Source: Sphaerisporangium rufum (GTDB taxonomy: Bacteria > Actinomycetota > Actinomycetes > Streptosporangiales > Streptosporangiaceae). From it: 64,000 nucleotides of DNA. The notes under the pieces were generated by a model. That model was not told where the DNA came from, ran no database searches, and worked only from the letters and a program-made list of their open reading frames with translations. Both the position numbers and the translations under genes were made by a program. Location of the stretch: positions 110,653 to 174,652 of the forward strand of contig NZ_BOOU01000052.1 of assembly GCF_016863395.1 (NCBI RefSeq), written 5' to 3'. Positions 27,137 to 36,152 of the stretch are shown here, piece by piece. Every line of letters begins with the position of its first letter. Positions within the stretch are counted from its first letter, which is position 1.

Positions 27137-27197
27137 GGTCATACCTCCCGGGCCCCACCGGTATCCGGATCATTTCCGACACGGTGAGTGTATGACC
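27137..27197 (-). promoter_or_regulatory. Toxin-antitoxin promoter with inverted-repeat operator
   Basis: GGTCATAC at 27137-27144 and its reverse complement GTATGACC at 27190-27197 flank the promoter region. On the minus strand the upstream arm overlaps a -10-like TACACT (27192-27187). The downstream arm lies between the GGGAGG ribosome-binding site and the ATG. Confidence 0.45.
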
Positions 27198-27212
27198 ATT
27201 TACCGAACGTTG

Positions 27213-28391
<1,179 letters not shown>

Positions 28392-28398
28392 GGCCGCC

Positions 28399-28404
28399 AG
28401 CCTA
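28399..28404 (-). promoter_or_regulatory. Leaderless -10 (TAGGCT) for aminotransferase
   Basis: On the minus strand TAGGCT lies 7 nt before GTG 28391. Confidence 0.6.
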
Positions 28405-28429
28405 CCGACCCCGCCCGGCGCCGGCGCGC

Positions 28430-28435
28430 TAGCCT
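28430..28435 (+). promoter_or_regulatory. Leaderless -10 (TAGCCT) for leader ORF
   Basis: TAGCCT ends 7 nt before GTG 28443. It is too far (60 nt) from the DUF418 start at 28496 to be leaderless for that gene, so the leader ORF is probably the first translated unit. Confidence 0.55.
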
Positions 28436-28442
28436 TTTGCGG

Positions 28443-28499
28443 GTGATTGTGCGCCTTGCGGCTTTTGTGGACTGGGTCCGCCCCGGCGGGGCGCGGTGA
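28443..28499 (+). CDS. 18-codon leader ORF coupled to DUF418 gene
   Basis: GTG 28443 opens a frame of 18 codons (MIVRLAAFVDWVRPGGAR) ending at TGA 28497-28499. The TGA overlaps the DUF418 GTG start as GTGA. A -10 box lies 7 nt before the leader GTG, and no SD lies before the DUF418 start. The arrangement suggests that ribosomes load leaderlessly on the mini-ORF and reinitiate on the downstream gene. Whether the peptide itself has a role is unknown. It has no run of a single amino acid, so classical attenuation is not indicated. Confidence 0.45.
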   Translation: MIVRLAAFVDWVRPGGAR

Positions 28500-29470
28500 A
28501 CCGGGTCCGGGAGCTGGACATGCTGCGCGGGTTCGCCGTCTGCGGCATCACCCTGGTCAACGCCTGGCAGCACGCGGTGGAGGAACTCCCCCACCGGACG
28601 CCGAGCACGGCCGACTGGCTGGTGGAGAACCTGGCGCAGAGCCGCTTCTTCCCCATCTTCTCCTTCCTGTTCGGCATCGGCTTCGTGCTGTTCCTGCGAT
28701 CGGCGGCCGACCGCACCGCCCGGCCGCGGGCCGTCATGCTGCGCCGGCTGGCCGTGCTGGCCGCCCTCGGCGCGCTGCACACCCTGGTCAACTCCGGCGA
28801 GGTGCTGCTGCCGTACGCCGCGTGGGGCGCCGCCGCGCTGCTGCCCGCCACCTTCCTGCCGCGCGCCGCCGTGCTCGCCGCCGGGGCCGCCGCGACGCTC
28901 GCCGCCGCGCTGCTGCACGGCGGCGGCTCCTGGCTCATCCCCGGGCTGCTGCTGCTCGGCATGGCCGCGGCCCGCTACGCCCCCGGGCCGGCCGCCTGGT
29001 GGCCGGTGTTCGCGGCGAGCGCCGCGCTCGGCGCGCTGCTGACCGGCGGCTGGCTCTACCTGTGGGCGCACCCGGACGTCTATTACGGCATCCCGTTCGC
29101 CATCGCGGTGTACCCGCTGGCCGGGCTGGCCGCCGCCACCGCGTACTGCACCGGGCTGCTGCTCGCCCACCGGCGGTGGTTGGGCCGCCTCGCGTTCCTG
29201 GAGCCGCTCGGCCGGATCGCGCTGACCGCCTACCTGGCCGGCACCGCGGTCTCGCTGGCCACCCGCCCGCTGCTGCCCTACGACACCGGGCGGGCCGGGG
29301 TGCTGGCGCTCGCGGTGCTGACCGCCGCCGCGCTGGCCTGGTTCGCCGATCGATGGCTGGCCCGGTTCACCTACGGGCCGGTGGAGTGGGTGTGGCGGTG
29401 CCTGACATGGGGCGAGCGGGTGCCGCTGCGGCGCCCTCCCGCGCCCGCCGGCCGTACGCTTGAACGGTGA
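28496..29470 (+). CDS. DUF418 family membrane protein
   Basis: This 324-residue polytopic protein opens with RELDMLRGFAVCGITLVNAW, the signature of DUF418/YeiB-like proteins. It continues with FFPIFSFLFGIGFVLFL and about eight further hydrophobic segments, and ends in the usual cytosolic GPVEWVWRCLTWG motif. The family has ten or so TMs and is thought to include acyl or other small-molecule transferases or transporters; no firm function is known. The GTG start overlaps the leader ORF stop. The stop overlaps the GTG start of the nitrilase gene (GTGA). Confidence 0.85.
   Translation: MNRVRELDMLRGFAVCGITLVNAWQHAVEELPHRTPSTADWLVENLAQSRFFPIFSFLFGIGFVLFLRSAADRTARPRAVMLRRLAVLAALGALHTLVNSGEVLLPYAAWGAAALLPATFLPRAAVLAAGAAATLAAALLHGGGSWLIPGLLLLGMAAARYAPGPAAWWPVFAASAALGALLTGGWLYLWAHPDVYYGIPFAIAVYPLAGLAAATAYCTGLLLAHRRWLGRLAFLEPLGRIALTAYLAGTAVSLATRPLLPYDTGRAGVLALAVLTAAALAWFADRWLARFTYGPVEWVWRCLTWGERVPLRRPPAPAGRTLER
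29455..29460 (+). promoter_or_regulatory. Leaderless -10 (TACGCT) for nitrilase gene
   Basis: TACGCT lies inside the end of the DUF418 gene, 6 nt before GTG 29467. The nitrilase may thus have its own start besides coupling to DUF418. Confidence 0.5.
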
Positions 29471-30288
29471 CGCGTATCGCCCTGTGCCAGATACCGGTGG
29501 CCGAGGAGCCCAAGACCAACCTCGAACGGGTCCGTGACGCGCTCGGCCGCGCCGCGGCGGGCGGTGCCGAGCTCGCGGTGTTCCCCGAGGCGACCCTGGC
29601 CCGGTACGGCCGGGGCATCACCGCCGCCGCCGAGCCGCTGGACGGCCCGTTCCTCACCGCGGTCGCCGAGACGGCCCGCGCGCACGAGATCGCCGTCGTC
29701 ATCGGCGTCTTCGAACCGGCCGGCGACCGGGTGCACAACACCGCCGTCGCGCTGGACCGAAGCGGGCGCGCCGTCGCCGCGTACCGGAAGATCCACCTGT
29801 TCGACTCCTTCGGCGCCCGCGAGTCGGAGCTGGTCGCCCCGGGCGACACCCCGGTGGTGGTCGAGCTCGCCGGGCTGCGGGTCGGCCTCATCACCTGCTA
29901 CGACATCCGCTTCCCCGAGCTGGCCCGCGCCCTGGTCGACCAGGGCGCCGAGGTGTTCGCCGTCATCGCCGCCTGGGGGTCGGGCCCGATGAAGGAGGAG
30001 CACTGGACCACCCTGGTCCGCGCCCGCGCCATCGAGAACACCACCTGGACGGTCGCCGTCGGCCAGGCGCCGGAGCCGCGGGCGCGCGACGGGTTCGGGG
30101 TGGGCCGCAGCATGCTGGTCGACCCGATGGGCGTGGTGCGCGCCGACCTCGGCCCGGTGCCCGCCGTGCAGGTCGTCGAGGTGGACCCGGCGGAGACCGC
30201 GCGGGTGCGCGCCACCGTGCCCAGCCTGGCGCACCGGCGGCCCGATATTTATCCCGCGGCGCCGGGCGCCGGGGCCGGCGGATCGTAA
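29467..30288 (+). CDS. Carbon-nitrogen hydrolase (nitrilase superfamily amidase)
   Basis: This 273-residue cytosolic enzyme has the Glu-Lys-Cys triad of the nitrilase superfamily: Glu41 (AVFPEATLARYG), Lys108 (YRKIHLFDSF) and Cys144 (LITCYDIRFPEL). The spacing and the CYDIRFPEL signature resemble deaminated-glutathione amidase/omega-amidase-type members. It would hydrolyse a small amide; the substrate is not certain. GTG 29467 overlaps the DUF418 stop. A -10 for the next gene (TAAGAT) begins in its stop codon. Confidence 0.9.
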   Translation: MTRIALCQIPVAEEPKTNLERVRDALGRAAAGGAELAVFPEATLARYGRGITAAAEPLDGPFLTAVAETARAHEIAVVIGVFEPAGDRVHNTAVALDRSGRAVAAYRKIHLFDSFGARESELVAPGDTPVVVELAGLRVGLITCYDIRFPELARALVDQGAEVFAVIAAWGSGPMKEEHWTTLVRARAIENTTWTVAVGQAPEPRARDGFGVGRSMLVDPMGVVRADLGPVPAVQVVEVDPAETARVRATVPSLAHRRPDIYPAAPGAGAGGS

Positions 30289-30291
30289 GAT
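30286..30291 (+). promoter_or_regulatory. Leaderless -10 (TAAGAT)
   Basis: TAAGAT overlaps the nitrilase TAA stop and ends 7 nt before GTG 30299. It decides for that GTG over the upstream in-frame ATG 30290, which it overlaps. Confidence 0.55.
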
Positions 30292-30298
30292 GCGGGAT

Positions 30299-30757
30299 GT
30301 GAGCGAGCCGGCGCCGAGAACGCCCATGCAGAAGGTCATCCCGCCCCGGCTGCTGGTGCCCTACCTGGCCGGGCAGCGCACCATCATCTCCGGCTACGTC
30401 TACCGCGTGCAGGACTGCTCGCGGCTGTCCAGCCCCGAGCAGCTCGTCTCCGCGCTGGACCTGGTGTTCGAGGGGTCCGAGCTCGGCCCCGGCGTCCCGG
30501 AGCTGTACGTCATGCGCTGGCACAGCCGCGACACCGACACCTACGTCGTGCCCTACGGCCCGCACATGGGCGGAGATTGGAACGATTCGCCGCCGTTCGC
30601 GGGCAACGGCTTCACCACCTCCCGCCGGCACGTGGTGCCGCAGTTCCACACCGCGCCGATGCCCATCCCGGCCGGCGCCGCGATCCACCACCTCACCGCC
30701 GGCGGCGACCGCGCGTTCGCCGAGTACGACGGGCTCACCTGGCGGCCCGCCGCATGA
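30299..30757 (+). CDS. Uncharacterised protein, first of coupled pair
   Basis: This protein is about 152 residues long and I do not recognise it. It has no signal peptide or membrane segment. It is rich in His and aromatic residues in the second half (VMRWHSRDTDTYVVPYGPHMGGDW, then SRRHVVPQFHTAPMP), which could bind metal. The stop overlaps the ATG of the next gene as ATGA, so the two are translationally coupled. A leaderless promoter precedes it. The unit continues by overlaps into an ECF sigma factor gene, suggesting common regulation. Confidence 0.7.
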   Translation: MSEPAPRTPMQKVIPPRLLVPYLAGQRTIISGYVYRVQDCSRLSSPEQLVSALDLVFEGSELGPGVPELYVMRWHSRDTDTYVVPYGPHMGGDWNDSPPFAGNGFTTSRRHVVPQFHTAPMPIPAGAAIHHLTAGGDRAFAEYDGLTWRPAA

Positions 30758-31182
30758 ACGACATCGAGCCCGTCGGGCTGGGCCACATCGCCCACACCGG
30801 CGGCCAGACCTACGCCGCCGCCCTCGGCCCCGGCGCCGACGAGGTCACCCTGTTCTGCGAGGAGCCCCGGGAGGGGTTCGAGCAGACCGGCGGCTACTGG
30901 CGGCGCCGGGTCCGCCGCGCGGAGCTGGACTGGCTGGTGCTGCTGCGCACGGTCGGCGCGTTCGGCGGCGAGCCGTGCGTGGTGCTGGACGAGGACGACG
31001 ACGGCCTGCACATCGCCTACACCGGGCACAGCGGCCTGAAGGCCGAGGCCCTCGGCTACTGGATGGTCGACCACGGCGCCTACGAGGTCGTCGTCCCGCA
31101 CGACGAGGTGCACTCCATCCGGGTGGAACGGGTGTCGATCCCCTGCCAACCGTCCCGGGACCCGAGTGTCTCTCAGGTGTGA
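30754..31182 (+). CDS. Uncharacterised protein, second of coupled pair
   Basis: This is a 142-residue soluble, acidic protein without a family I can name. It contains VVLDEDDDGLHIAYTGHSG in the middle and short beta-strand-like stretches (EVVVPHDEVHSIRVERVSI). ATG 30754 lies in an ATGA overlap with the preceding gene. Its own stop overlaps the GTG start of the ECF sigma factor (GTGA). It is therefore the middle of a tightly packed unit. Acidic, tryptophan-containing segments could mean protein-protein contact; that is speculation. Confidence 0.7.
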   Translation: MNDIEPVGLGHIAHTGGQTYAAALGPGADEVTLFCEEPREGFEQTGGYWRRRVRRAELDWLVLLRTVGAFGGEPCVVLDEDDDGLHIAYTGHSGLKAEALGYWMVDHGAYEVVVPHDEVHSIRVERVSIPCQPSRDPSVSQV

Positions 31183-31694
31183 CCCAAGCACCCTCTCGTG
31201 CCCGCGGGCGTCCGACGTTCGCCGAGACCTTCGCCGCGCACTACCCGGCGATGGTCCGGCTGGCCGGGCTGCTCGGCGCGGACGACCCCGAGGACATCGC
31301 GCAGGAGGCGTTCGCCCGCCTGCACGCGCGGATGAACCGGCTGCGCGACGACGACGCCGCGCTGCCCTACCTGCGGTCGATCGTCTGCAACCTGACCCGT
31401 AACCGGCTGCGCCACCTGCGGCTGGCCCGGCTGCGCCGCCCCGAGCCGCCGCCACCGGCCGGCAGCGGCGAGCAGGCGTACCTCGTCGCCGAACGCCACC
31501 GCGCGCTGCTGGCCGCGGTGGACCGGCTGCCGCGCCGGCAGCGCGAGGCCGTCGTGCTGCGCTACTGGCTGGACCTTTCCGAACGCGAGATCGCCGACGC
31601 GATGGGCGTCACCCCCGGCGCGGTGAAGAGCCACGCCAGCCGGGCCGTCACCGCCCTCGGCCGCGCACTCAAGGAGACCGACGATGATCGATGA
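31179..31694 (+). CDS. ECF-type RNA polymerase sigma factor
   Basis: This 171-residue sigma-70-family factor has region 2 at about residues 18-80 (HYPAMVRLAGLLGADDPEDIAQEAFARLHARM, then YLRSIVCNLTRNRLR) and region 4 at about 115-165 (LPRRQREAVVLRYWLDLSEREIADAMGVTPGAVKSHASRA). There is no region 1 or 3, as expected for ECF/SigE-like factors. The GTG start overlaps the upstream stop by 4 nt. The downstream membrane protein starts 11 nt inside its 3' end and is the likely anti-sigma factor or target. Confidence 0.92.
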   Translation: MTQAPSRARGRPTFAETFAAHYPAMVRLAGLLGADDPEDIAQEAFARLHARMNRLRDDDAALPYLRSIVCNLTRNRLRHLRLARLRRPEPPPPAGSGEQAYLVAERHRALLAAVDRLPRRQREAVVLRYWLDLSEREIADAMGVTPGAVKSHASRAVTALGRALKETDDDR

Positions 31695-32904
31695 CGACCT
31701 GCGCGCGGCGCTGGACGCGCGCGCCTCGACCTACACCACCAGCCCGCTCGCCTGGGCCGAGGTGCAACGGCGCACCCGCGGCGCCCGCCGCCGCCGGCTG
31801 GCCGGCCTGGCCGCCGTCCCGCTCGCGGCGGGGGCCGCGCTGGCCGGCCTGCCCCTGGTGCTCGGCACCGGCGGCGCGAACACCGCCGCCACCGCCACGC
31901 CGCCCACCCCGGCCGCGACGTTCACCTACCACGACGCCTACCAGGCCGGCACGGCACAGAACCCGCCGATCGGCGAGAGCCTCCATCTCACCGGGGAGGG
32001 CACCGCCCGCACCACGATGCTCTGGTTCAGCCGGACGAAAGACCAGGCCGGGGACACGCGGTTGCAGCTGTGCTCGGCCACCCAGCTGCCATCCGGCGGC
32101 TCGACCGCCGGCTGTGCCGATCAGCCGCCCCCGGACGGCGCGGGATGGTACGCCGGCGGCACCGACTCCATGCTCCCGCGTCCCGCGATCGTCGTCATGT
32201 ACGGCGCGGCCATGAACGGGACGGCCAAGGTCGCGGCGATCACCGACGGCGGCAAACGCTATCCCGGCCGGATCGACCAGCCACCCGGTGCGCCGCGCGC
32301 GATATGGAGCGTCCGCCATCCCGGCGCGGCCAGGGTGACCGCGATCGAACTGTCGGACCGGAACGGGAAGCGGCTGCAGCGGATCATCCACCTGCCGGAT
32401 CCGCTCACAGCGACGGACGCGGCGCCGGTCGGGCCGGTGGCGCGGCTGGACGGCGGGGTGACGGCCCGCCTGCACCAGGATCAGTCGCTGGTCTGGTGGA
32501 ACGGTCGCAAGCTGATCGGGTTGGACGTCATCTCCTCGTCACCGGTCGTGAACGCCGGTGAGACCATGGCCGAGGCGTTGGACGGCAGCGGAACGCCGGT
32601 GCAGGACCGGATCGCCGAGGGGTACTGGTTCGGGTTCGCCCGGGCCGGCACCGCGCGGGTCACCCTCACCCTGCCCGACGGCCGCTCGGTGTCGGCGGAG
32701 ACCGCCGCCGACCCGTGGAAGCAGGGCGCCGTGCTGTTCTCGGCGCCGTTCGATCCGGACGGCGACGTCTACGCGGCGGGCTTCCGGGTCACCGGCCACG
32801 CGGCCGACGGCCGCGAGCTGTGGCGCCAGGACACCCCGCCGGTGAAGCCGCTGTGGGACGGCAAGCCCACCGCCTCGCCCGCGGCCTCCTCCGGAGGCGG
32901 CTGA
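31684..32904 (+). CDS. Single-TM protein, likely ECF anti-sigma/partner
   Basis: This 406-residue protein has a cytoplasmic N-terminus of about 37 residues (MIDDDLRAALDARAST), an Arg-rich stop (RRTRGARRRR), one TM (about 39-62) and an extracytoplasmic domain of about 340 residues with two Cys. The gene overlaps the sigma gene by 11 nt, the usual place for an anti-sigma factor. It lacks the HxxxCxxC zinc motif of ZAS anti-sigma proteins. The outer domain ends in a repeat-like PWKQGAVLFSAPF, YAAGFRVTGHAADGRELWRQ block that recurs in the next gene. The role as anti-sigma is inference from position. Confidence 0.75.
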   Translation: MIDDDLRAALDARASTYTTSPLAWAEVQRRTRGARRRRLAGLAAVPLAAGAALAGLPLVLGTGGANTAATATPPTPAATFTYHDAYQAGTAQNPPIGESLHLTGEGTARTTMLWFSRTKDQAGDTRLQLCSATQLPSGGSTAGCADQPPPDGAGWYAGGTDSMLPRPAIVVMYGAAMNGTAKVAAITDGGKRYPGRIDQPPGAPRAIWSVRHPGAARVTAIELSDRNGKRLQRIIHLPDPLTATDAAPVGPVARLDGGVTARLHQDQSLVWWNGRKLIGLDVISSSPVVNAGETMAEALDGSGTPVQDRIAEGYWFGFARAGTARVTLTLPDGRSVSAETAADPWKQGAVLFSAPFDPDGDVYAAGFRVTGHAADGRELWRQDTPPVKPLWDGKPTASPAASSGGG

Positions 32905-33188
32905 CCCCCGGCCGGGCCGGCACCTCACCTCCCGGCCCGGCTCCGCCCCTCCGCACCCGGCCCCGACCGGACGCCCATGCCTTCCTTGTGCTCGACCACC
33001 GCGCCCGCAGGTCATCGTCCCGCGGATTCCGCCGCGGTACTCCGGCACGAGAACAGGCGGGCAGGCGGCACCGGGCTCCGGGCCCACCGGTTCCATCTTC
33101 GTGCCCAGGCGCGGCCAGGTGGCCTGCGGTCCCGGACCGCCGGGGCCCGTCGATTCCGTTATCACCATGAACCGTCGTAGATCATCGC

Positions 33189-33194
33189 TAGGAT
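33189..33194 (+). promoter_or_regulatory. Leaderless -10 (TAGGAT)
   Basis: TAGGAT ends 6 nt before GTG 33201. It lies after a 296-bp gap (32905-33200) without coding signal. Confidence 0.6.
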
Positions 33195-33200
33195 CGCGGC

Positions 33201-34337
33201 GTGCAACCACAGCCCGACTTACGCCGGTCACGCCGCCGCCGGAGCGTCGTCCTCGCCGTCGCCCTGGCCGGAGCGGCCGCCCTGGTCTCCGTCCTCGTCG
33301 TGCGGGGCGGGGCGGCGGACGGCCGGGCCGCCGCGAGGACCGCCGCCTCCCCCGTCGCGCACGAGGACGGGTTCCAGAGCCTGCTGGCGGAGCATCCGGC
33401 GCTGGGCGAGAGCATCGTGATCCGCCACCCCGCCGACGGCGGCCGGATGCGCCTGTGGTTCACCCGGAGTCCGTACCAGGTCGGGCTGGACGTGCCGGTG
33501 ACACCGGGAGCCCCGGTGTACGACACGCTCTGCCAGATAGGGGAGGACGTCACTTTCGGCGGGGCGCCGGGGGGGTGCCGGGCGGATCGCAGTGCCGAGC
33601 ACACCGGCGATCCCGCCTGGTACGTCGCCGGCGCCGGCGACCCGCCGCGAGGCAGGACCGTCCTGGCCTATGGCGTCGCCCGCGCCCCGGTGACCGGGGT
33701 CGTGCTGGTGACCGCCGCCGGTACCCGGATCCGCGGCCTGCTGTACCGGCCGGCGGGGGCACCGGCCGCGATCTGGACCGCCACGTTCCCGTCGAACACG
33801 CGACCGGCGACCTACGAGTTCACCGGTTCCGGCGGAAAGGTCCTGCACCGGGAGCGGGCCGAGCCCGATCCGGCGACGCTCGGCAGGCGGCCGCTCAGCC
33901 CCGTCCTGCACCTGGGTGGCGGACTCCGGGCGACCTTCTACGCCAACAGCGACGACATCATCTGGCGCACCCGGGCCGGCGAGGCCATCGGCGAATTCGG
34001 TGTCCCCGAAGCGGGGGCCAAGGTGGACCGCCGGCAGCCGGGCAGCGTGCTGCTGAGCGAGGGGCGGCTGTTCGGCTACGCCGGCCGCGGAACCGCCGAG
34101 GTGGTACTGAGCAGCGGGCAGGGCGACACCGTCCGGGCCACGACGGCGGCCGATCCGTGGCACCGTGGTCTGGCCATGTTCAGCGCGACCGTACGCGGTT
34201 CGAGCACGATCGCCCGCCAGGGTTATCGGGTCACCGGTTACGACCACGCCGGTAAGGAACTGTGGCGGGAGGACCGGCCGGCGTACCGGCCGATGTGGCC
34301 CGACGTTCCCCTGGCCACCCCCGTCCCGCGCCGCTGA
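33201..34337 (+). CDS. Diverged paralogue of the sigma-partner membrane protein
   Basis: This 378-residue protein has a short basic N-terminus (RRSRRRR), one TM (about 17-34) and an exported domain of about 340 residues. It shares the order and wording of the preceding protein's outer domain: ALGESIVIRHP versus IGESLHLTGEG, AAIWTATFPS versus RAIWSVRHPG, and the terminal PWHRGLAMFSA, GYRVTGYDHAGKELWRED block. It lacks the 37-residue cytoplasmic segment and has no sigma gene of its own. It has its own leaderless promoter. It is probably a duplicate that kept the sensing domain only. Confidence 0.75.
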   Translation: MQPQPDLRRSRRRRSVVLAVALAGAAALVSVLVVRGGAADGRAAARTAASPVAHEDGFQSLLAEHPALGESIVIRHPADGGRMRLWFTRSPYQVGLDVPVTPGAPVYDTLCQIGEDVTFGGAPGGCRADRSAEHTGDPAWYVAGAGDPPRGRTVLAYGVARAPVTGVVLVTAAGTRIRGLLYRPAGAPAAIWTATFPSNTRPATYEFTGSGGKVLHRERAEPDPATLGRRPLSPVLHLGGGLRATFYANSDDIIWRTRAGEAIGEFGVPEAGAKVDRRQPGSVLLSEGRLFGYAGRGTAEVVLSSGQGDTVRATTAADPWHRGLAMFSATVRGSSTIARQGYRVTGYDHAGKELWREDRPAYRPMWPDVPLATPVPRR

Positions 34338-34395
34338 CCGTCCCGACACTCCCCCGGCCCGCCGATCGGACCGGCTCCCCGACCGGGACCGGCGA

Positions 34396-34448
34396 GCCGG
34401 CCTGGTGGCCGGCCGTCCCCCCGCACGCCCGGGACGCTCCGGCGTCCC
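34396..34448. terminator. Two stem-loops between convergent genes
   Basis: GCCGGCC-TGGT-GGCCGGC (34396-34413) and GGGACGC-TCCG-GCGTCCC (34431-34448) are perfect 7-bp stems with 4-nt loops. They lie in the 164-bp gap between convergent stops. Confidence 0.55.
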
Positions 34449-34501
34449 ACCGGCGGGGAACGGCTCCGCGTCGCGACGGCCGGCCTCGCCGGGCCGGTCG
34501 T

Positions 34502-36028
34502 TCAGCCGAGGTGGCGGTAGCGGGCCAGGCGGGTGGCCAGGCGGTCGGCGGCGGGGCGGGCCAGCAGGCCGGTGATCTCCCGGTCCAGCGCCCGGGCCAC
34601 CCGCTCGCAGAACGCGCGCGGCTCGTAGGCGGCGTCCGGGAACTCGGGGATGATCTCGTCGACGATGCCGTCCCGCTTCAGGTCGGCCGCCCGGATGCCC
34701 TGCGTCTTGGCGATCTCCGGGGCGAAGTCGATGGTCCGGTACAGGATCGCCGAGGCGCCCTCGGGCGGCAGCGGGGACAGCCAGCCGTGCTGCGCGCACA
34801 GCACCCGGTCGGCGGGCAGCAGGGCGAGGGCCGCGCCGCCGGCGCCCTCACCGAGCAGCAGGCACACCGTCGGCGCGTCCAGCATCACCAGGTCGGCGAG
34901 CGAGCGGGCGATCTCGCCGGCCAGCCCGCCCTCCTCGGCGGCCTTGGACAGCGCCGCCCCGGCGGTGTCGATCACCGTGACCAGCGGCAGGCCCAGCTCG
35001 GACGCCAGGTGCATGCCGCGCCGGGCCACCCGCAGCCCGGCCGGGCCGAGCGGCGGGCCTTCGCGCAGCCGCCGCCGGTCCTGACCGAGGACGACCGCGG
35101 GGGCGCCGCCGAACCGGGCCAGCGCGAGCAGCAGGCCGGGGTCGTTCTCGCCGACGCCGGTGCCGTTCAGCGGGGTGACATCGGCGGCGGCCAGCCGGAG
35201 CAGCGCTCGCACCCCCGGCCGGTCGTCGCGCCGGGACCGGGTGACCGCCTCCCACGCCCCCACCTCTGAATGCGCCTGGTCCGCGTCATGGCCGGCGGGC
35301 GTGGCCGGGCCGGCGGCGTCACCGGTGGCGGCCCGGCGGGCCTCGCGGGGCGCGCACATCACCGACAGGGCGCGGATCGCGGTGTCCCGGACGTGCTCGG
35401 CCGACACCACCGCGTCCACCAGCCCGTGCCGGAACAGGTTCTCCGCCACCTGCACCCCCTCGGGGAACGGGTAGCCGTGCAGCGACTCGTACACCCGGGG
35501 CCCGAGGAAGCCGATCAGCGCGCCCGGCTCGGCCGCGGTGACGTGCCCGAGCGACCCCCACGAGGCGAACACCCCGCCGGTGGTCGGGTGGCGCAGGTAG
35601 ACGATGTAGGGCAGCCCGGCGGCCCGGTGCGCGGACACCGCGGCGCTGATCTTGATCATCTGGACGAAGGCGAGCGCGCCCTCCTGCATCCGGGTGCCGC
35701 CGGAGGCGGGCGAGGCCAGCAGCGGCAGCCCTTCGGCGGTCGCCCGCTCCACCGCGCGGACCAGCCGCCCGGCGGCCACCACCCCGATCGACCCGGCCAA
35801 GAAGGAGAACTCGCAGGCCACGATGGCCACCCGGCGGCCGGCCAGCAGGCCCTCGCCGGTGACCACCGACTCGTCGTAGCCGGTCTTGGCCCGGGCCGCC
35901 GCCAGGTCGTCGGCGTAGGTCGAGTCCGGTGGCACCCGGTCGCCGGCCGGCTCGTCCCAGGACCGCCACGAGCCCGGGTCCAGCACGATCCGGATCATCG
36001 TCCGCGCGTCCGGCCGCTCCGGGCTCAC
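34502..36028 (-). CDS. Fused acetyl-CoA carboxylase-type carboxyltransferase (beta+alpha)
   Basis: This carboxyltransferase of about 508 residues has both half-domains in one chain. The N-terminal half contains FSFLAGSIGVVAAGRLVRAVE, LLASPASGGTRMQEG and VYLRHPTTGGVFASWGSLGH. The C-terminal half contains LPLVTVIDTAGAAL and LLLGEGAGGAALALLPADRVL. Such enzymes move a carboxyl group between carboxybiotin and an acyl-CoA. No biotin carboxylase or carrier lies nearby. GTG 36028 is preferred over ATG 35998 because a purine-rich stretch lies upstream. The CoA-transferase upstream on the same strand fits acyl-CoA metabolism. Confidence 0.82.
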   Translation of the reverse strand: MSPERPDARTMIRIVLDPGSWRSWDEPAGDRVPPDSTYADDLAAARAKTGYDESVVTGEGLLAGRRVAIVACEFSFLAGSIGVVAAGRLVRAVERATAEGLPLLASPASGGTRMQEGALAFVQMIKISAAVSAHRAAGLPYIVYLRHPTTGGVFASWGSLGHVTAAEPGALIGFLGPRVYESLHGYPFPEGVQVAENLFRHGLVDAVVSAEHVRDTAIRALSVMCAPREARRAATGDAAGPATPAGHDADQAHSEVGAWEAVTRSRRDDRPGVRALLRLAAADVTPLNGTGVGENDPGLLLALARFGGAPAVVLGQDRRRLREGPPLGPAGLRVARRGMHLASELGLPLVTVIDTAGAALSKAAEEGGLAGEIARSLADLVMLDAPTVCLLLGEGAGGAALALLPADRVLCAQHGWLSPLPPEGASAILYRTIDFAPEIAKTQGIRAADLKRDGIVDEIIPEFPDAAYEPRAFCERVARALDREITGLLARPAADRLATRLARYRHLG

Positions 36029-36152
36029 CGCGGCCCGTCCCCGCCGGCCGGCGGCGGGCCGCCGGCACGTCCCTGGCCGATCGGTGCCGCGTGGTCGCCG
36101 CACCGGGTGGCCGGCGCACCGGCGCCCCGTGCCGGCCGGACGCCGCGCACCT

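Noticed and set aside
36028..36103. Extending the carboxyltransferase upstream of GTG 36028
   Set aside because: The extra codons are Arg/Pro/Ala-rich and unlike the family; a purine-rich site fits GTG 36028 better.
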